Shown here piece by piece: positions 28,198 through 37,632 of a stretch of 64,000 nt of DNA. The notes beneath the pieces were generated by a model. The model was not told where the DNA came from and did no database searches. It saw only the letters and a program-made list of their open reading frames with translations. Numbering within the stretch: position 1 is the stretch's first letter; the number at the start of each line of letters is the position of its first letter. Location: positions 346,001 to 410,000 of the forward strand of contig NZ_OY781373.1 in the NCBI RefSeq assembly GCF_963676665.1, given 5' to 3'. Both the position numbers and the translations under genes were made by a program. The DNA is from an uncultured Tolumonas sp. GTDB taxonomy: Bacteria; Pseudomonadota; Gammaproteobacteria; Enterobacterales; Aeromonadaceae.

Positions 28198-28665
28198 ATG
28201 AAGATAGCAATGGCCAGTGACCATGCGGGTTTTTCTCTGAAAGAAGAGATCAAAGCGTATCTGCAAAGCCAAGGACACGAAGTATTGGATTTTGGTGCTC
28301 ACAGTGAAGATGCCTGTGATCTGCCTGATTCCGTTTATCCCGCTTCTTTAGCGGTCGGTGAAGGTAAAGCCGATCGTGGTATTTTTGTCGATGGTGTCGG
28401 TTACGGCAGCGCGATGATCGCGAATAAAATTTACGGTGTATATGCCGCGGTCTGTCAGGATCCGTTCTGTGCCAATCTGGCTCGTTCACACTCTGATACC
28501 AATGTGCTGTGTATCGGCGGCAAGATCATCGGTTCTGCCATTGCGATGGAAATTGTCAAAACCTGGATGACGACAGAATATCTGGGCCATACCGAAGAGA
28601 AATATCGTCGCCGGGTTGGCAAAGTGGTTGCGATTGCTGAAAAACACCTGCAAAAGCTGGTCTGA
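28198..28665 (+). CDS. RpiB/LacAB-family sugar-phosphate isomerase-like protein with a Cys-to-Asp change
   Basis: Start chosen at ATG 28198 (MKIAMASDHAGFSLKEEI) after GGAG; 155 residues. It has the RpiB/LacA/LacB fold signatures: SDHAGFSLK at the N-terminus, the GVGYGSAMIANK anion loop and the SHSDTNVLCIGGKIIG segment. The usual catalytic Cys of E. coli RpiB (ICGTGxG) is replaced by Asp65 (VDGVGYG). Mycobacterial RpiB also lacks this Cys and uses Glu, so activity is possible but the substrate is uncertain. It lies 74 bp after cra, in the same direction, which suggests a role in sugar phosphate metabolism. Confidence 0.78.
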   Translation: MKIAMASDHAGFSLKEEIKAYLQSQGHEVLDFGAHSEDACDLPDSVYPASLAVGEGKADRGIFVDGVGYGSAMIANKIYGVYAAVCQDPFCANLARSHSDTNVLCIGGKIIGSAIAMEIVKTWMTTEYLGHTEEKYRRRVGKVVAIAEKHLQKLV

Positions 28666-28749
28666 TCGGTTAATGCGTGAGCAGCGATGAAGGTTGCTCA
28701 CGCAGCATAAATCTTAGAAAACGGGAATCATCTCTACAGATGATGGATT

Positions 28750-30180
28750 GTGTTTCCCGCTAAAAGCACGTCTAATCTGCTTTCATTTCCTTCCATTTAT
28801 TTTGGTCTTATGTCTTCCGTATCGGTAGTGCGTTCACAGTCGCTGTTTCAGATCACTTGGCCGTTATTCATCGATTTGGCGCTGCATTTTCTGACGGCGG
28901 CGCTGAATACGTTCATGATCAGCCATGTTTCATATCAAGCCGTTGCTGCGTTGTCGGTGGGCAACCAAATTTTTGACGTCAGCATTACGCTGTTTAATTT
29001 TGTCGGCATTGGTTCGAGCGTGGTGATCACGCAATATCTGGGCGCTGGACAGCGTGATGTAGCCAGAAAAGTGGTGCAGCAAGCCGTTGGTTTTAATGCT
29101 TTGATTGGTTTGGCGGTGGCGCTGGGGGTATTGTTTGGTTCGACCTATATTCTGCAGCTGATGAATATGCCGGAACATCTGCAAGCGATGGGGTTGACCT
29201 ATTTACAGATCATTGCGCTGTGTCTGTTACCAGAAGCGATCGCACTGTGTCTGGCGGCAAGTCTGCGTGCGTATGGGCATACCCGTGAAGCGATGTATGT
29301 CACGGTGATCGTCAATCTGGTGACTCTGCTGGGCAATGCCTTGTTGTTATACGGCTGGTTTGGTTTACCGCAAATGTCAGTGGCGGGCGTCGCCTGTTCC
29401 ACTGTTATCGGGCGTCTGGTTGGCGTGGTTTTATTGCTTTGGCTTATCCGTCAACGGCTTGGTTTGCAGTTACATTGGAAAGACTGTTGCCGGTTTTCGT
29501 CCGATATTATCCGTAAAATCATGAAAATCGGTTTACCAGCCGCCGGAGAAAACCTGTCCTGGATGCTGCAAATGATGGTGATCACCTCTTTTGTTGCGTT
29601 GCTGGGCGATAAGATGCTAGCCACTCAGTCGTATTTTTTCCAGATCAGTCTGTTTGTGATGCTGTTTGGTATCGCGATTGGTCTGGGTACGGAAATAATG
29701 ATTGGGCATTTAGTGGGGGCGGGCGAGTTAGATCAGGCATATCATCGATTAATGCGAAGCCTGAAAATTGGCCTTATCGTTACCGTACTGTCGGTGTTTG
29801 TGGTAGTGATTTCCGGGCCACACTTGATGGGCTTGTTTACCTCCGATGCCATTATTTTAGCCACCGCCGGGCATCTGTTTATGCTGAGTTTGATCCTGGA
29901 GCCAGGCCGGACTTTTAACATCATCGTGATCAGCTCTCTGCGAGCGACGGGAGATGCTCGTTTTCCATTCCGCATGGCATTGTTGTCGATGTGGGGGATC
30001 GCGATACCTGTCGCCTACCTGTGTGGCATTCATTGGGGATGGGGGCTAGTTGGGGTCTGGTGCGGATTTGTGGTGGATGAATGGGTTCGAGGTTTAACCA
30101 TGTTCTGGCGCTGGCGTAGCCGACGTTGGGAGAAAAAAGTGCTGGTGCAGCGAACTGCACCAGCCAATCAGGCACACTAG
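28750..30180 (+). CDS. MATE-family multidrug/cation efflux transporter
   Basis: Up to 476 residues with about 12 membrane segments in two homologous halves. The family features QNMMV-like helix starts are weak, but the repeated pattern (SVGNQIFDVSITLFNFVGIGSSVVITQYLGAGQRD, given here only in part, and the AQ/TQSYFFQISLF counterpart) fits MATE antiporters. They expel cationic drugs using Na+ or H+. The first codon is a GTG at 28750; the ATG at 28810 (MSSVSVVRSQSLFQITWP) is a good alternative that removes 20 non-conserved residues. Neither has a strong ribosome binding site. Confidence 0.85.
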   Translation: MFPAKSTSNLLSFPSIYFGLMSSVSVVRSQSLFQITWPLFIDLALHFLTAALNTFMISHVSYQAVAALSVGNQIFDVSITLFNFVGIGSSVVITQYLGAGQRDVARKVVQQAVGFNALIGLAVALGVLFGSTYILQLMNMPEHLQAMGLTYLQIIALCLLPEAIALCLAASLRAYGHTREAMYVTVIVNLVTLLGNALLLYGWFGLPQMSVAGVACSTVIGRLVGVVLLLWLIRQRLGLQLHWKDCCRFSSDIIRKIMKIGLPAAGENLSWMLQMMVITSFVALLGDKMLATQSYFFQISLFVMLFGIAIGLGTEIMIGHLVGAGELDQAYHRLMRSLKIGLIVTVLSVFVVVISGPHLMGLFTSDAIILATAGHLFMLSLILEPGRTFNIIVISSLRATGDARFPFRMALLSMWGIAIPVAYLCGIHWGWGLVGVWCGFVVDEWVRGLTMFWRWRSRRWEKKVLVQRTAPANQAH

Positions 30181-30204
30181 TGCCATTTCACACGGGATAA
30201 AACA

Positions 30205-31632
30205 TTACTTCGTGGGCTGGGTGGGGTTTCCTCCCAGCGTCTGATAAAGCGACATTTGTGTTGTCAGTTGTTGGTAATGATTTTCTAGCAATGATTTTTC
30301 GGCACTACGCCGTTTTTCCTGTTGATCCAGCCAGCTTTGCATTTCTATATCACCAGCCTGATAACGCACAGCGGAGATGGTTTCTGTTTGTTGTGCCAAC
30401 GATAGTGAACGCGCGAGTTGGGTTCCGGCATTAAGGTAATGCTGCCGTGCCGACAACTGATTTTCCACTTCGGATAACGCGGTATAAAACGTTTGTCGGA
30501 AATTTCGCACAGCTTGTTCGTAGATGACGCGTTGTTTGGCAATGTTCAGGCGCGTAGTCTGCCACTCAATAAAGGGAAGAGTCAATCCGGCCCCAATGCT
30601 GCCTGTCGGATTTTGCAAAGCAGAGTGTAATTGTTCGCTGCTGGTACTCAGTGCGCCGGTCAGACTAAAGGTTGGATAATAACTTTTCCGGGTATTTTCG
30701 CCAGTCGCGTAACTGGAACGAACGCGCAGTTCTGCGGCTTTGACGTCCGGTCGTTGCGCCAATACATCTGCCGGCAGGTGTGTCGGAATAGCCGGTAATG
30801 CCCGGTCTGGTAACGTTACCGGTTGTTCTAACGCGGTTTCCGGTGGTTGATCCAATAAGATGATCAAGGCATTGCGATTCTCATCCCGCTGCCGATACAG
30901 ATCTTCAAGCGTTGCTTGCTGGCTGTTCACACTCTGTTCTGCTTGTAACACATCCAGTTTGCCATTCGCGCCAGCATGATAATGCGCTTGCGCGATTTGC
31001 AATGAATGCTGTGTATAACCGAGACTTTGCTGGTTCAGTGCAATTAACTGGTTCAGATAGCCCTGTTTCCAATACAGCGTGGCCGTGGTGCCAATTAGTG
31101 ATAACGCCGAGGCCTGTCGATCTTGTTCTGTCGCCTCAGCTTCGAAGTTCGCCGCCGCACGTTCATCAGCCAGCTTGCCCCACAGATCCAGCTCATAACT
31201 TAACGACAGCGATGTACCGTAGCGGGTGGTTTGATTATTTTGTGAACCATCTGGCGGCATATTACCGCCCTGATCGGCTGGATTACTTTGTTGCCATGAT
31301 TTTTGTTGTACGGCTGTAAGTGAAGTCGAAACATCAGGTGTTAAGTTAGTCGCTGTGAGACCAGCACTTAACCGTGCTTGTTTGACTTTCAAAGCAGCAA
31401 CGGCTAGGTCATTATTTTTCTGTAACACCTGCTGGATCAACTGATCCAGCGCGGGGTCTTGAAACGCTTGCCACCAGTGTGGTTGTTGCAACACCTGATT
31501 AGCAGTCAATTTATGTTGTTGCCACTGTGATGGAACTACTGGCGTCAGATCGGCTGCCGGCGGTGCTTCAATGTGTTGACTACAGGCAGTCAGCAGAGTG
31601 AGCGACAGAGATAACAAGCTGAATTTATTCAC
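30205..31632 (-). CDS. Outer membrane efflux lipoprotein, NodT/TolC family
   Basis: A 475-residue protein with a lipoprotein signal ending LLTAC (Cys at about residue 17) and two OEP repeats (about 60-260 and 270-470) rich in coiled-coil, as in NodT/OprM-type channels. It would provide the outer membrane exit duct for the MacAB-like pump encoded just upstream, whose macB gene overlaps it by 8 bp. E. coli MacAB uses chromosomally separate TolC, so a dedicated channel in the operon is a difference in layout. Third gene of macA-macB-OMF. Confidence 0.88.
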   Translation of the reverse strand: MNKFSLLSLSLTLLTACSQHIEAPPAADLTPVVPSQWQQHKLTANQVLQQPHWWQAFQDPALDQLIQQVLQKNNDLAVAALKVKQARLSAGLTATNLTPDVSTSLTAVQQKSWQQSNPADQGGNMPPDGSQNNQTTRYGTSLSLSYELDLWGKLADERAAANFEAEATEQDRQASALSLIGTTATLYWKQGYLNQLIALNQQSLGYTQHSLQIAQAHYHAGANGKLDVLQAEQSVNSQQATLEDLYRQRDENRNALIILLDQPPETALEQPVTLPDRALPAIPTHLPADVLAQRPDVKAAELRVRSSYATGENTRKSYYPTFSLTGALSTSSEQLHSALQNPTGSIGAGLTLPFIEWQTTRLNIAKQRVIYEQAVRNFRQTFYTALSEVENQLSARQHYLNAGTQLARSLSLAQQTETISAVRYQAGDIEMQSWLDQQEKRRSAEKSLLENHYQQLTTQMSLYQTLGGNPTQPTK

Positions 31633-33598
31633 GCGCCAATGCCTCTATCGGATCAAGTCGGGCTGCATTCCGGGCGGGCAGATAACCGAACAACACGCCA
31701 ATCAGGGATGAACACAGGAAGGCGGAGACCAAAGACCAGACGGAAAAAGCCATCTGAATACTGCTGACGAAAAATGAAAATATTGCGCTCACCGCAAATG
31801 AAAGAGCAATACCCAGCGTGCCACCCAGTAAACACACCATCACAGCTTCAATCAAAAATTGCTGCAGAATGTCTTGTTGACGGGCCCCGACTGCCATACG
31901 AATACCAATTTCACGAGTTCGTTCCGTCACGGACACCAACATGATATTCATCACCCCGATCCCGCCGACAATCAGGGAAATCACGGCAATTGAAGAGATG
32001 AGCAGCGTTAACGTGGCGGTGGTTTTTTCGATAGTTTGCAAAATGCTATCGCTGTTACGGGTGTAAAAATCTTTGCGGCCATGCACGCGGGTCAGCAGTT
32101 TAATGATCTGCTGTTCGGCAATACTGCTGGAAACCCCATCTTTGATGCGCACCGAGATGGAGCTGAAATAGTATTGCCCCATCAGCCGATACATGGCGGA
32201 AGTGTAGGGTAGCCAGACATTCAGGTTCTGTGTATCAAACGAACTTTTTTTCTCGGCGGTGACGCCAATGATACGACAGGGTAGGTTGTTAAGCAGAATC
32301 ACTTTGCCCACCGGATTAACGTGTTCACCATACAATTTAACCAGCGTATTGTGATCAATCACCACCACGGGTTGTAGTTGTTCCACGGCGCTTTGATCAA
32401 AAGTTTTCCCATAAGCCATTTGCAGATCTTTGACCTGAAAATACTGACCGGCGACACCATACACCATCGCGGATAATGCCTTACCACCATCACGTAACAG
32501 TGCATTGGCGCTCACACTGGGTGTGACACTGTCGGTGTAGATTTGCCCGCTCAGCAACGGTAGATCCTGCGGCGTCAGTGTTTGAATGGCGCTGGCATTG
32601 CGATCACCCCAATCTTTACCGGGATAGACATCAATGGTGTTGGTGCCCATTGAGCTGATGTCGCTGATCACTTTATTGCGTGCACCCTGACCGACAGCCA
32701 CCACGCTCACCACCGCCGTAATGCCAATAATGATGCCAAGCATAGTGAGTAAGGTACGCATCCGATGGGTAAGCATAGAGAGCCAAGCCATTTTTAAGGC
32801 TTCGGAAAAACGCGTCGATTGGCGAACCCAGCAACTAGCAGTCTGCGGTATTGGGGGCTGCTCGGGTAAATCCTGACTAGCAAATGGCATGTCGATGTGA
32901 CAAGGCGTTTGTTTCCGGTCGGCAAAAATTCGGCCATCGCTGATTTCGATCACTCGTTCGGCGTGAGCAGCAATATTTTGGTCATGTGTGACCAGCACAA
33001 TTGCCTGCCCCTGACGGTGCAGCTGCCGCAGGATCTGCATCACCTCTTTGCCGCTTTGGCTGTCCAATGCGCCGGTTGGTTCATCAGCCAGAATTACATT
33101 GCCACCGTTCATCAGCGCACGGGCAATACTGACGCGTTGTTGTTGCCCGCCCGAGAGCTGGCTGGGGCGATTGCGCTGTTTATCGGCAATGCCTAACCGT
33201 TGTAGTAAGGAACGTGCCCGTTGCAGGCGCGAAGTTTTATTTTTGCCGGCATAAATGGCGGGAATTTCCACATTACTTTCGGCTTTCAGATGTGACAGCA
33301 AATGGTAACGCTGGAAGATAAAACCAAAACAATCGCGGCGTAGATCGGCCAGTTGATCGCTGCTTAATGTGGCGGTGCTTTGCCCGTTAACGCGATATTC
33401 ACCGTGACTTGGGCGATCCAGACAACCGAGAATGTTCATCAGCGTCGATTTACCGGAGCCGGAGGCGCCAATAATCGCCACCATTTCGCCGGCATAAATA
33501 TCCAGATTGATATTGTCGAGCACTGTCAGGTTTTCATCACCGGTCTGAAAATGACGACTGATGTGCTGTAATGCCAGTAACGGCGTGGCATTCGTCAT
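31625..33598 (-). CDS. macB: MacB-like ABC transporter (ATPase-permease)
   Basis: A 657-residue fusion. The N-terminal ABC domain has Walker [10 protein letters not shown] (about residues 39-47), signature [15 protein letters not shown] and Walker [13 protein letters not shown]. Four membrane segments follow with a large MacB periplasmic domain after the first, and FtsX-like helices end with [18 protein letters not shown]. coli MacB is 648 residues and exports macrolides, enterotoxin and other substrates from the periplasm in a mechanotransmission cycle. It begins 2 bp after macA and overlaps the channel gene. The macrolide substrate is not shown by sequence. Confidence 0.9.
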   Translation of the reverse strand: MTNATPLLALQHISRHFQTGDENLTVLDNINLDIYAGEMVAIIGASGSGKSTLMNILGCLDRPSHGEYRVNGQSTATLSSDQLADLRRDCFGFIFQRYHLLSHLKAESNVEIPAIYAGKNKTSRLQRARSLLQRLGIADKQRNRPSQLSGGQQQRVSIARALMNGGNVILADEPTGALDSQSGKEVMQILRQLHRQGQAIVLVTHDQNIAAHAERVIEISDGRIFADRKQTPCHIDMPFASQDLPEQPPIPQTASCWVRQSTRFSEALKMAWLSMLTHRMRTLLTMLGIIIGITAVVSVVAVGQGARNKVISDISSMGTNTIDVYPGKDWGDRNASAIQTLTPQDLPLLSGQIYTDSVTPSVSANALLRDGGKALSAMVYGVAGQYFQVKDLQMAYGKTFDQSAVEQLQPVVVIDHNTLVKLYGEHVNPVGKVILLNNLPCRIIGVTAEKKSSFDTQNLNVWLPYTSAMYRLMGQYYFSSISVRIKDGVSSSIAEQQIIKLLTRVHGRKDFYTRNSDSILQTIEKTTATLTLLISSIAVISLIVGGIGVMNIMLVSVTERTREIGIRMAVGARQQDILQQFLIEAVMVCLLGGTLGIALSFAVSAIFSFFVSSIQMAFSVWSLVSAFLCSSLIGVLFGYLPARNAARLDPIEALARE

Positions 33599-33600
33599 GG

Positions 33601-34809
33601 TTAAGGCCCCGGTGGTGGCATCATGTGGCCGGAATTACTCGCGCTGGCTTCGCTGCTTTTGCTATCACCGAGAATAATACTGTCGCCGTCATTTAAACCA
33701 CTTAGCACTTGTGCATTCAGGCTGTCTTTTAATCCCAGCTGAATAGTTTTCTTCATAACACGATCGTGTTCCAGCACCCGGACATAAGCTTGCTGATGTT
33801 CATCATTTTCAATGGCAGCTACAGGCACCAGCAGTACATTTTTTGCCTCACCGGAAACAATAGTGACTTGTGCGGTCATGGATACCCGCAGCCGATGATC
33901 GGGGTTTTTCACATCAAACAGGCCATTGTAGTAAACGGCACTGGAGCTGGAAGAAGCTGAAGAAGAGCTGGATGAACTCGAACTACTAGAAGAGCTGGTG
34001 CTATCACTGCTATCGGAAGTCGATGCCGGTTCAATGGCACGTAAGGTGGCGAAATAACGTTTATCCGGTTCGCCCAATATAGTGAACCAAACTTTCAAAC
34101 CCGGTTTCACGTTGATCACATCGGCTTCTGAGATCTGCGCTTTCACCGTCATAGAGTCGAGATCGGCCAGCTTGATGATGGTCGGCACTGACTGTGAGGC
34201 AGCGACGGTTTGCCCTTCCTTGGTGACGATGGATATCACGGTGCCACTGATGGGGGCGGTAATACGGGTATACCCCAAATTGGCTTTCGCCGTATCAACG
34301 GAAACCTGTGCTGCGGTAATTTCGGCATCTAACTGGCTAATCGCGGCGCGAGTGGTGTCCAGCGAGGCCGCTGCTTCCTCCAAATTGGCTTTGGAGGTCG
34401 CATCTTGTTGCCACATCTGCTGTTGTCGGCGATAGGCTAATTCGTATTGACGTAACAGGGCTTGTTTGGCTTGTTTTTGTGCTTTTGCACTATCGAGATT
34501 GGCCTGTGCCTGACGCAGCGTATATTGTTGCAAGATCGGGTCGATTTCGGCCACGAGCTGACCTTTGCTGACCTGTTCCCCCAATGCTACTTTGAGCGAT
34601 TTCAGCTGGCCGGAGACTTGCGCACCAACACTAACCTGATTGATAGCAGTCAGCGTGCCGGTGGCCAATACCGTTTGTTCAATATCACCATAGTGAACCG
34701 GTGCCGTCATATATTGAATGGGTGCCGGACCTCGCAAGGTACTAAAGGCAACTGTCACTGCCAATAGTGGCAAGATAAAATATAACCAGCGTTTTTTTAA
34801 TAAGGCCAC
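33601..34809 (-). CDS. macA: MacA-like periplasmic adaptor with a poly-serine insert
   Basis: A 402-residue membrane fusion protein. It has one N-terminal membrane anchor (about 8-24), a barrel-sandwich/lipoyl half (VSVGAQVSGQLKSLKVALGEQV), a long alpha-hairpin (about 95-175) and a beta-barrel. Residues 263-290 form an almost pure serine tract (27 of the bases' codons are Ser, Ala, Asp or Thr) just before the membrane-proximal domain. E. coli MacA, at 371 residues, has a short non-repetitive loop there. The adaptor links MacB to the outer membrane channel. First gene of the pump operon. Confidence 0.9.
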   Translation of the reverse strand: MALLKKRWLYFILPLLAVTVAFSTLRGPAPIQYMTAPVHYGDIEQTVLATGTLTAINQVSVGAQVSGQLKSLKVALGEQVSKGQLVAEIDPILQQYTLRQAQANLDSAKAQKQAKQALLRQYELAYRRQQQMWQQDATSKANLEEAAASLDTTRAAISQLDAEITAAQVSVDTAKANLGYTRITAPISGTVISIVTKEGQTVAASQSVPTIIKLADLDSMTVKAQISEADVINVKPGLKVWFTILGEPDKRYFATLRAIEPASTSDSSDSTSSSSSSSSSSSSSASSSSSAVYYNGLFDVKNPDHRLRVSMTAQVTIVSGEAKNVLLVPVAAIENDEHQQAYVRVLEHDRVMKKTIQLGLKDSLNAQVLSGLNDGDSIILGDSKSSEASASNSGHMMPPPGP

Positions 34810-34903
34810 GTCTCAGCTCCACGCTCATCTTCGTCTGACATCATAGCGAGATCGGTCGGTCACTCGTGAAGATTTACATGATTTTATCTCTGTCGTTGCT
34901 GAG

Positions 34904-35815
34904 CTAATGATCGGTGGGTTTTATCGTTTGACGGTGACGAACCTTAAGCCAGCGGGGCCAAAATATATTGAGTAACAGACCTGACAACACCAGCAAAATA
35001 CCGAGCCATTGCCAGTGCGTCAGTTGTTCATTCAAAAACAGTCGTGCGCAAAACAGGCCGACCAGCGGCACCAATAGGGTTAACGGGGCGACTTGTGCTA
35101 CCGGATACGTTCGCAGCAGACGTCCCCACGCCACATAGCCATACAAGGTTGCGATCAGCGCCAGATAGACCACGGCCAATACGGAATGCCATTGCAGATG
35201 CAACAGGCTGTTTGCCATCACGGTGGGCCCTTCCAGCCAGTATGAAGCAATAAAAAACGGCAAGGGCGGGATCAACGCACTCCAGACCACCAGACTCAGC
35301 AAATTCAGTGATGCCTGACGCGAAATATGGCGATTAATAATATTGCCTAATCCCCAGCAAGCGGCGGCACAAATCGTCAGCAGAAAACCTGCCAGCGTCA
35401 TGCCACTTTGCCCTTGCTGGGTGGCCAGTAACACTAGCCCCAGTGCAGAAATACCTAAGGTAAATGGCTGATGCGCTAACCAATGTTCCCGTAATAACAC
35501 AGCGGCAAACAACAGGGTAAATAACACCTGCGATTGTAAAACCAGCGAAGCGATCCCGGCCGGCATTCCCACTTTCATGGCAGTAAATAAGAAGGCAAAT
35601 TGTCCGAAACTAATGGTCAATCCATAAGCTAACAGCCAGCGCCAGGCGATCTTGGGCCGTGGCACGAATAAGACGGCCGGAAAGGCAACCAGCGAGAAAC
35701 GTAAAGCGCCTAACAATAACGGCGATAACCCATCGAGCCCCCAGTGGATCACGACAAAGTTAAATCCCCATGCAAACACAATCAGCAGAGCGAAACCCCA
35801 ATCTTTCAAAGACAT
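34904..35815 (-). CDS. eamA: EamA-family exporter (O-acetylserine/cysteine type)
   Basis: A 303-residue DMT-superfamily protein with ten predicted membrane segments in two EamA repeats. The opening (SLKDWGFALLIVFAWGFNFVVI) and the LAYGLTISFGQFAFLFTAM and GMPAGIASLVLQ segments closely match E. coli EamA (YdeD), which exports O-acetylserine and cysteine. Monocistronic, between the macAB operon and modC. Substrate is inferred from similarity. Confidence 0.83.
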   Translation of the reverse strand: MSLKDWGFALLIVFAWGFNFVVIHWGLDGLSPLLLGALRFSLVAFPAVLFVPRPKIAWRWLLAYGLTISFGQFAFLFTAMKVGMPAGIASLVLQSQVLFTLLFAAVLLREHWLAHQPFTLGISALGLVLLATQQGQSGMTLAGFLLTICAAACWGLGNIINRHISRQASLNLLSLVVWSALIPPLPFFIASYWLEGPTVMANSLLHLQWHSVLAVVYLALIATLYGYVAWGRLLRTYPVAQVAPLTLLVPLVGLFCARLFLNEQLTHWQWLGILLVLSGLLLNIFWPRWLKVRHRQTIKPTDH

Positions 35816-35863
35816 GCGTATTGGTCCTGTTGGTATTGAGGTATCAGTATATGCCGACCATCA

Positions 35864-36943
35864 TCATTCCAGTAGTGCTACCGCTTTGATCTGCACCCAT
35901 AACGGCATTGCCTGTTGTAGTTTGAGGGAATGCGCCGAGCGTTGTGTGATTCGCGCCAGCAACGGTTGTTGCCCAACCTGTAACTTAACCAGCAGATGGC
36001 CTGGTGTCTCCGCTGGCACCATGTCCAGCAAGGTGGCCGGTAACAAATTCAGAATACTGGAATCAACCGCCTTATGCAGACTAAGGCTGACATCACGGGC
36101 ATCGATCCGACAGCGAACGCGGCTACCGAGGGCTTGTTTAGTTTGCCCTACTAATAACGAGATCTGATCGGCGGTTTGTAAATGCGCCAGACCATCATCT
36201 TCTAGCTCATGCAGCGTCATCTCCCATACCACAGCCGCTTGTTCAGCAAAATCGGCGGGTAAATCCAGACGCGACAAGGTGTCATTTAACGGGCCTGAGG
36301 CCACTACTTTGCCTTGTTGTAATAAGGTCAGATGATCAGCCAGTCGTGAAACTTCATCCGTGGCGTGGCTGACATAAATAATGGGGATCGACAATTGGCG
36401 GTGTAACTGTTCCAGATAAGGCAAGATCTCCTGTTTTCTAGCTTGATCCAGCGCGGATAACGGCTCATCCATCAATAAAATTTTCGGTGCCAACAACAAG
36501 GCGCGGGCAATCGCCACTCGTTGCCGCTCACCGCCGGATAACTGATGCGGGCGGCGTTGTAATAATGCCTGAATGCCCAATAGCTGACAGATATAAGCAA
36601 AATCAGCTTTCGGATGTTGCGGCGGTAATCGTTTCACGCCAAACAACAGATTTTGTTCGACGGACAAATGCGGAAACAGGCTGGCTTCCTGAAAGACATA
36701 ACCTAATGAGCGCTGATGTGGCGGAATGAAGATATTCCGGACCGTGTCCTGCCAGATCTCATCACCAATTGCGATATAGGCATCCGGCAATTTCTCCAGC
36801 CCGGCCAGCGCGCGCAGGCAGGTCGTTTTGCCGCAACCGGATGGTCCAAACAACGCACTGACGCCTTGCCCTGGCAATTGCAGCGCTACATCCAGCTCAA
36901 AATCACCACGTGGCCAGCGCAGCCGGATCGAAATATCAGCCAT
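35864..36943 (-). CDS. modC: Molybdate ABC transporter ATPase ModC
   Basis: Start at ATG 36943 (MADISIRLRWPRGDFELD) gives 359 residues (E. coli 352); an in-frame TTG at 36967 is less likely. The ABC domain has Walker A GPSGCGKTT, signature LSGGERQRVAIARAL and Walker B ILLMDEPLSALD. A C-terminal Mop/TOBE domain (about 290-355) binds oxyanion and regulates the transporter. It overlaps the end of modB by 8 bp. Together they import molybdate for molybdenum cofactor, but modA is not in this locus. Confidence 0.92.
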   Translation of the reverse strand: MADISIRLRWPRGDFELDVALQLPGQGVSALFGPSGCGKTTCLRALAGLEKLPDAYIAIGDEIWQDTVRNIFIPPHQRSLGYVFQEASLFPHLSVEQNLLFGVKRLPPQHPKADFAYICQLLGIQALLQRRPHQLSGGERQRVAIARALLLAPKILLMDEPLSALDQARKQEILPYLEQLHRQLSIPIIYVSHATDEVSRLADHLTLLQQGKVVASGPLNDTLSRLDLPADFAEQAAVVWEMTLHELEDDGLAHLQTADQISLLVGQTKQALGSRVRCRIDARDVSLSLHKAVDSSILNLLPATLLDMVPAETPGHLLVKLQVGQQPLLARITQRSAHSLKLQQAMPLWVQIKAVALLE

Positions 36944-37613
36944 GTTGTGCTCTCCGATGCTGACCAAACCAGTAGATCAGCATCAGCGCTAACATGGCAA
37001 ATAACACCATGCCGCCAGCCAGCCAGTGTGCTTGCAGATATTCCTGATTTTCGACGTGTTCATACAGCAAAATCGACAATACTTTGGTTTCACCGGGAAT
37101 ACTGCCGCCAATCATTAACACCACGCCGAATTCACCAATGCTATGACAAAACGCCATTACGGCCGCGGTTACTAGACCTGGCCTGGCCAGAGGCAGTGCG
37201 ACGGAAAAAAAACGATCCAACGGTGACGCCCGTAAGGTGGCGGCAACTTCTAACGGGCGCGCACCCATGGCTTCGAAAGAATTTTGGATCGGCTGAATGG
37301 CAAACGGCAGGCTGTGTAATACACCACCGAGCACAATACCGGCAAAACTAAAGGGCAGTGCCTGCCAATGTAACGCGGCTAATAACTGCCCGACTGGGCC
37401 ATGGGGGCCGAGTAATAACAACAGATAAAAACCCAATACAGTCGGCGGTAAAACCATTGGCAGGCTTAAGATGGCATTAAACAGCGGTTTATAACGGCTG
37501 CGGGTTTGTGATAACCACCAGGCCAGCGGCGTGGCAAGCAATAATAAAATTCCCATTACCAACAAAGCCAGTTTGAGTGTCAGCCACACAGTGTTCCAGT
37601 CTTGTGCCATCAT
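36936..37613 (-). CDS. modB: Molybdate ABC transporter permease ModB
   Basis: A 225-residue permease with five membrane segments and the ModB EAA loop (EAMGARPLEVAATLRASPLDRFF). The segment SLPMVLPPTVLGFYLL is typical of ModB. The protein forms the dimeric channel that works with ModC. It starts 19 bp after modE and ends overlapping modC. Normally a modA gene for the periplasmic molybdate-binding protein precedes modB; none is present between modE and modB. Confidence 0.93.
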   Translation of the reverse strand: MMAQDWNTVWLTLKLALLVMGILLLLATPLAWWLSQTRSRYKPLFNAILSLPMVLPPTVLGFYLLLLLGPHGPVGQLLAALHWQALPFSFAGIVLGGVLHSLPFAIQPIQNSFEAMGARPLEVAATLRASPLDRFFSVALPLARPGLVTAAVMAFCHSIGEFGVVLMIGGSIPGETKVLSILLYEHVENQEYLQAHWLAGGMVLFAMLALMLIYWFGQHRRAQHG

Positions 37614-37632
37614 GCTGGTTTATCCTTGATGC

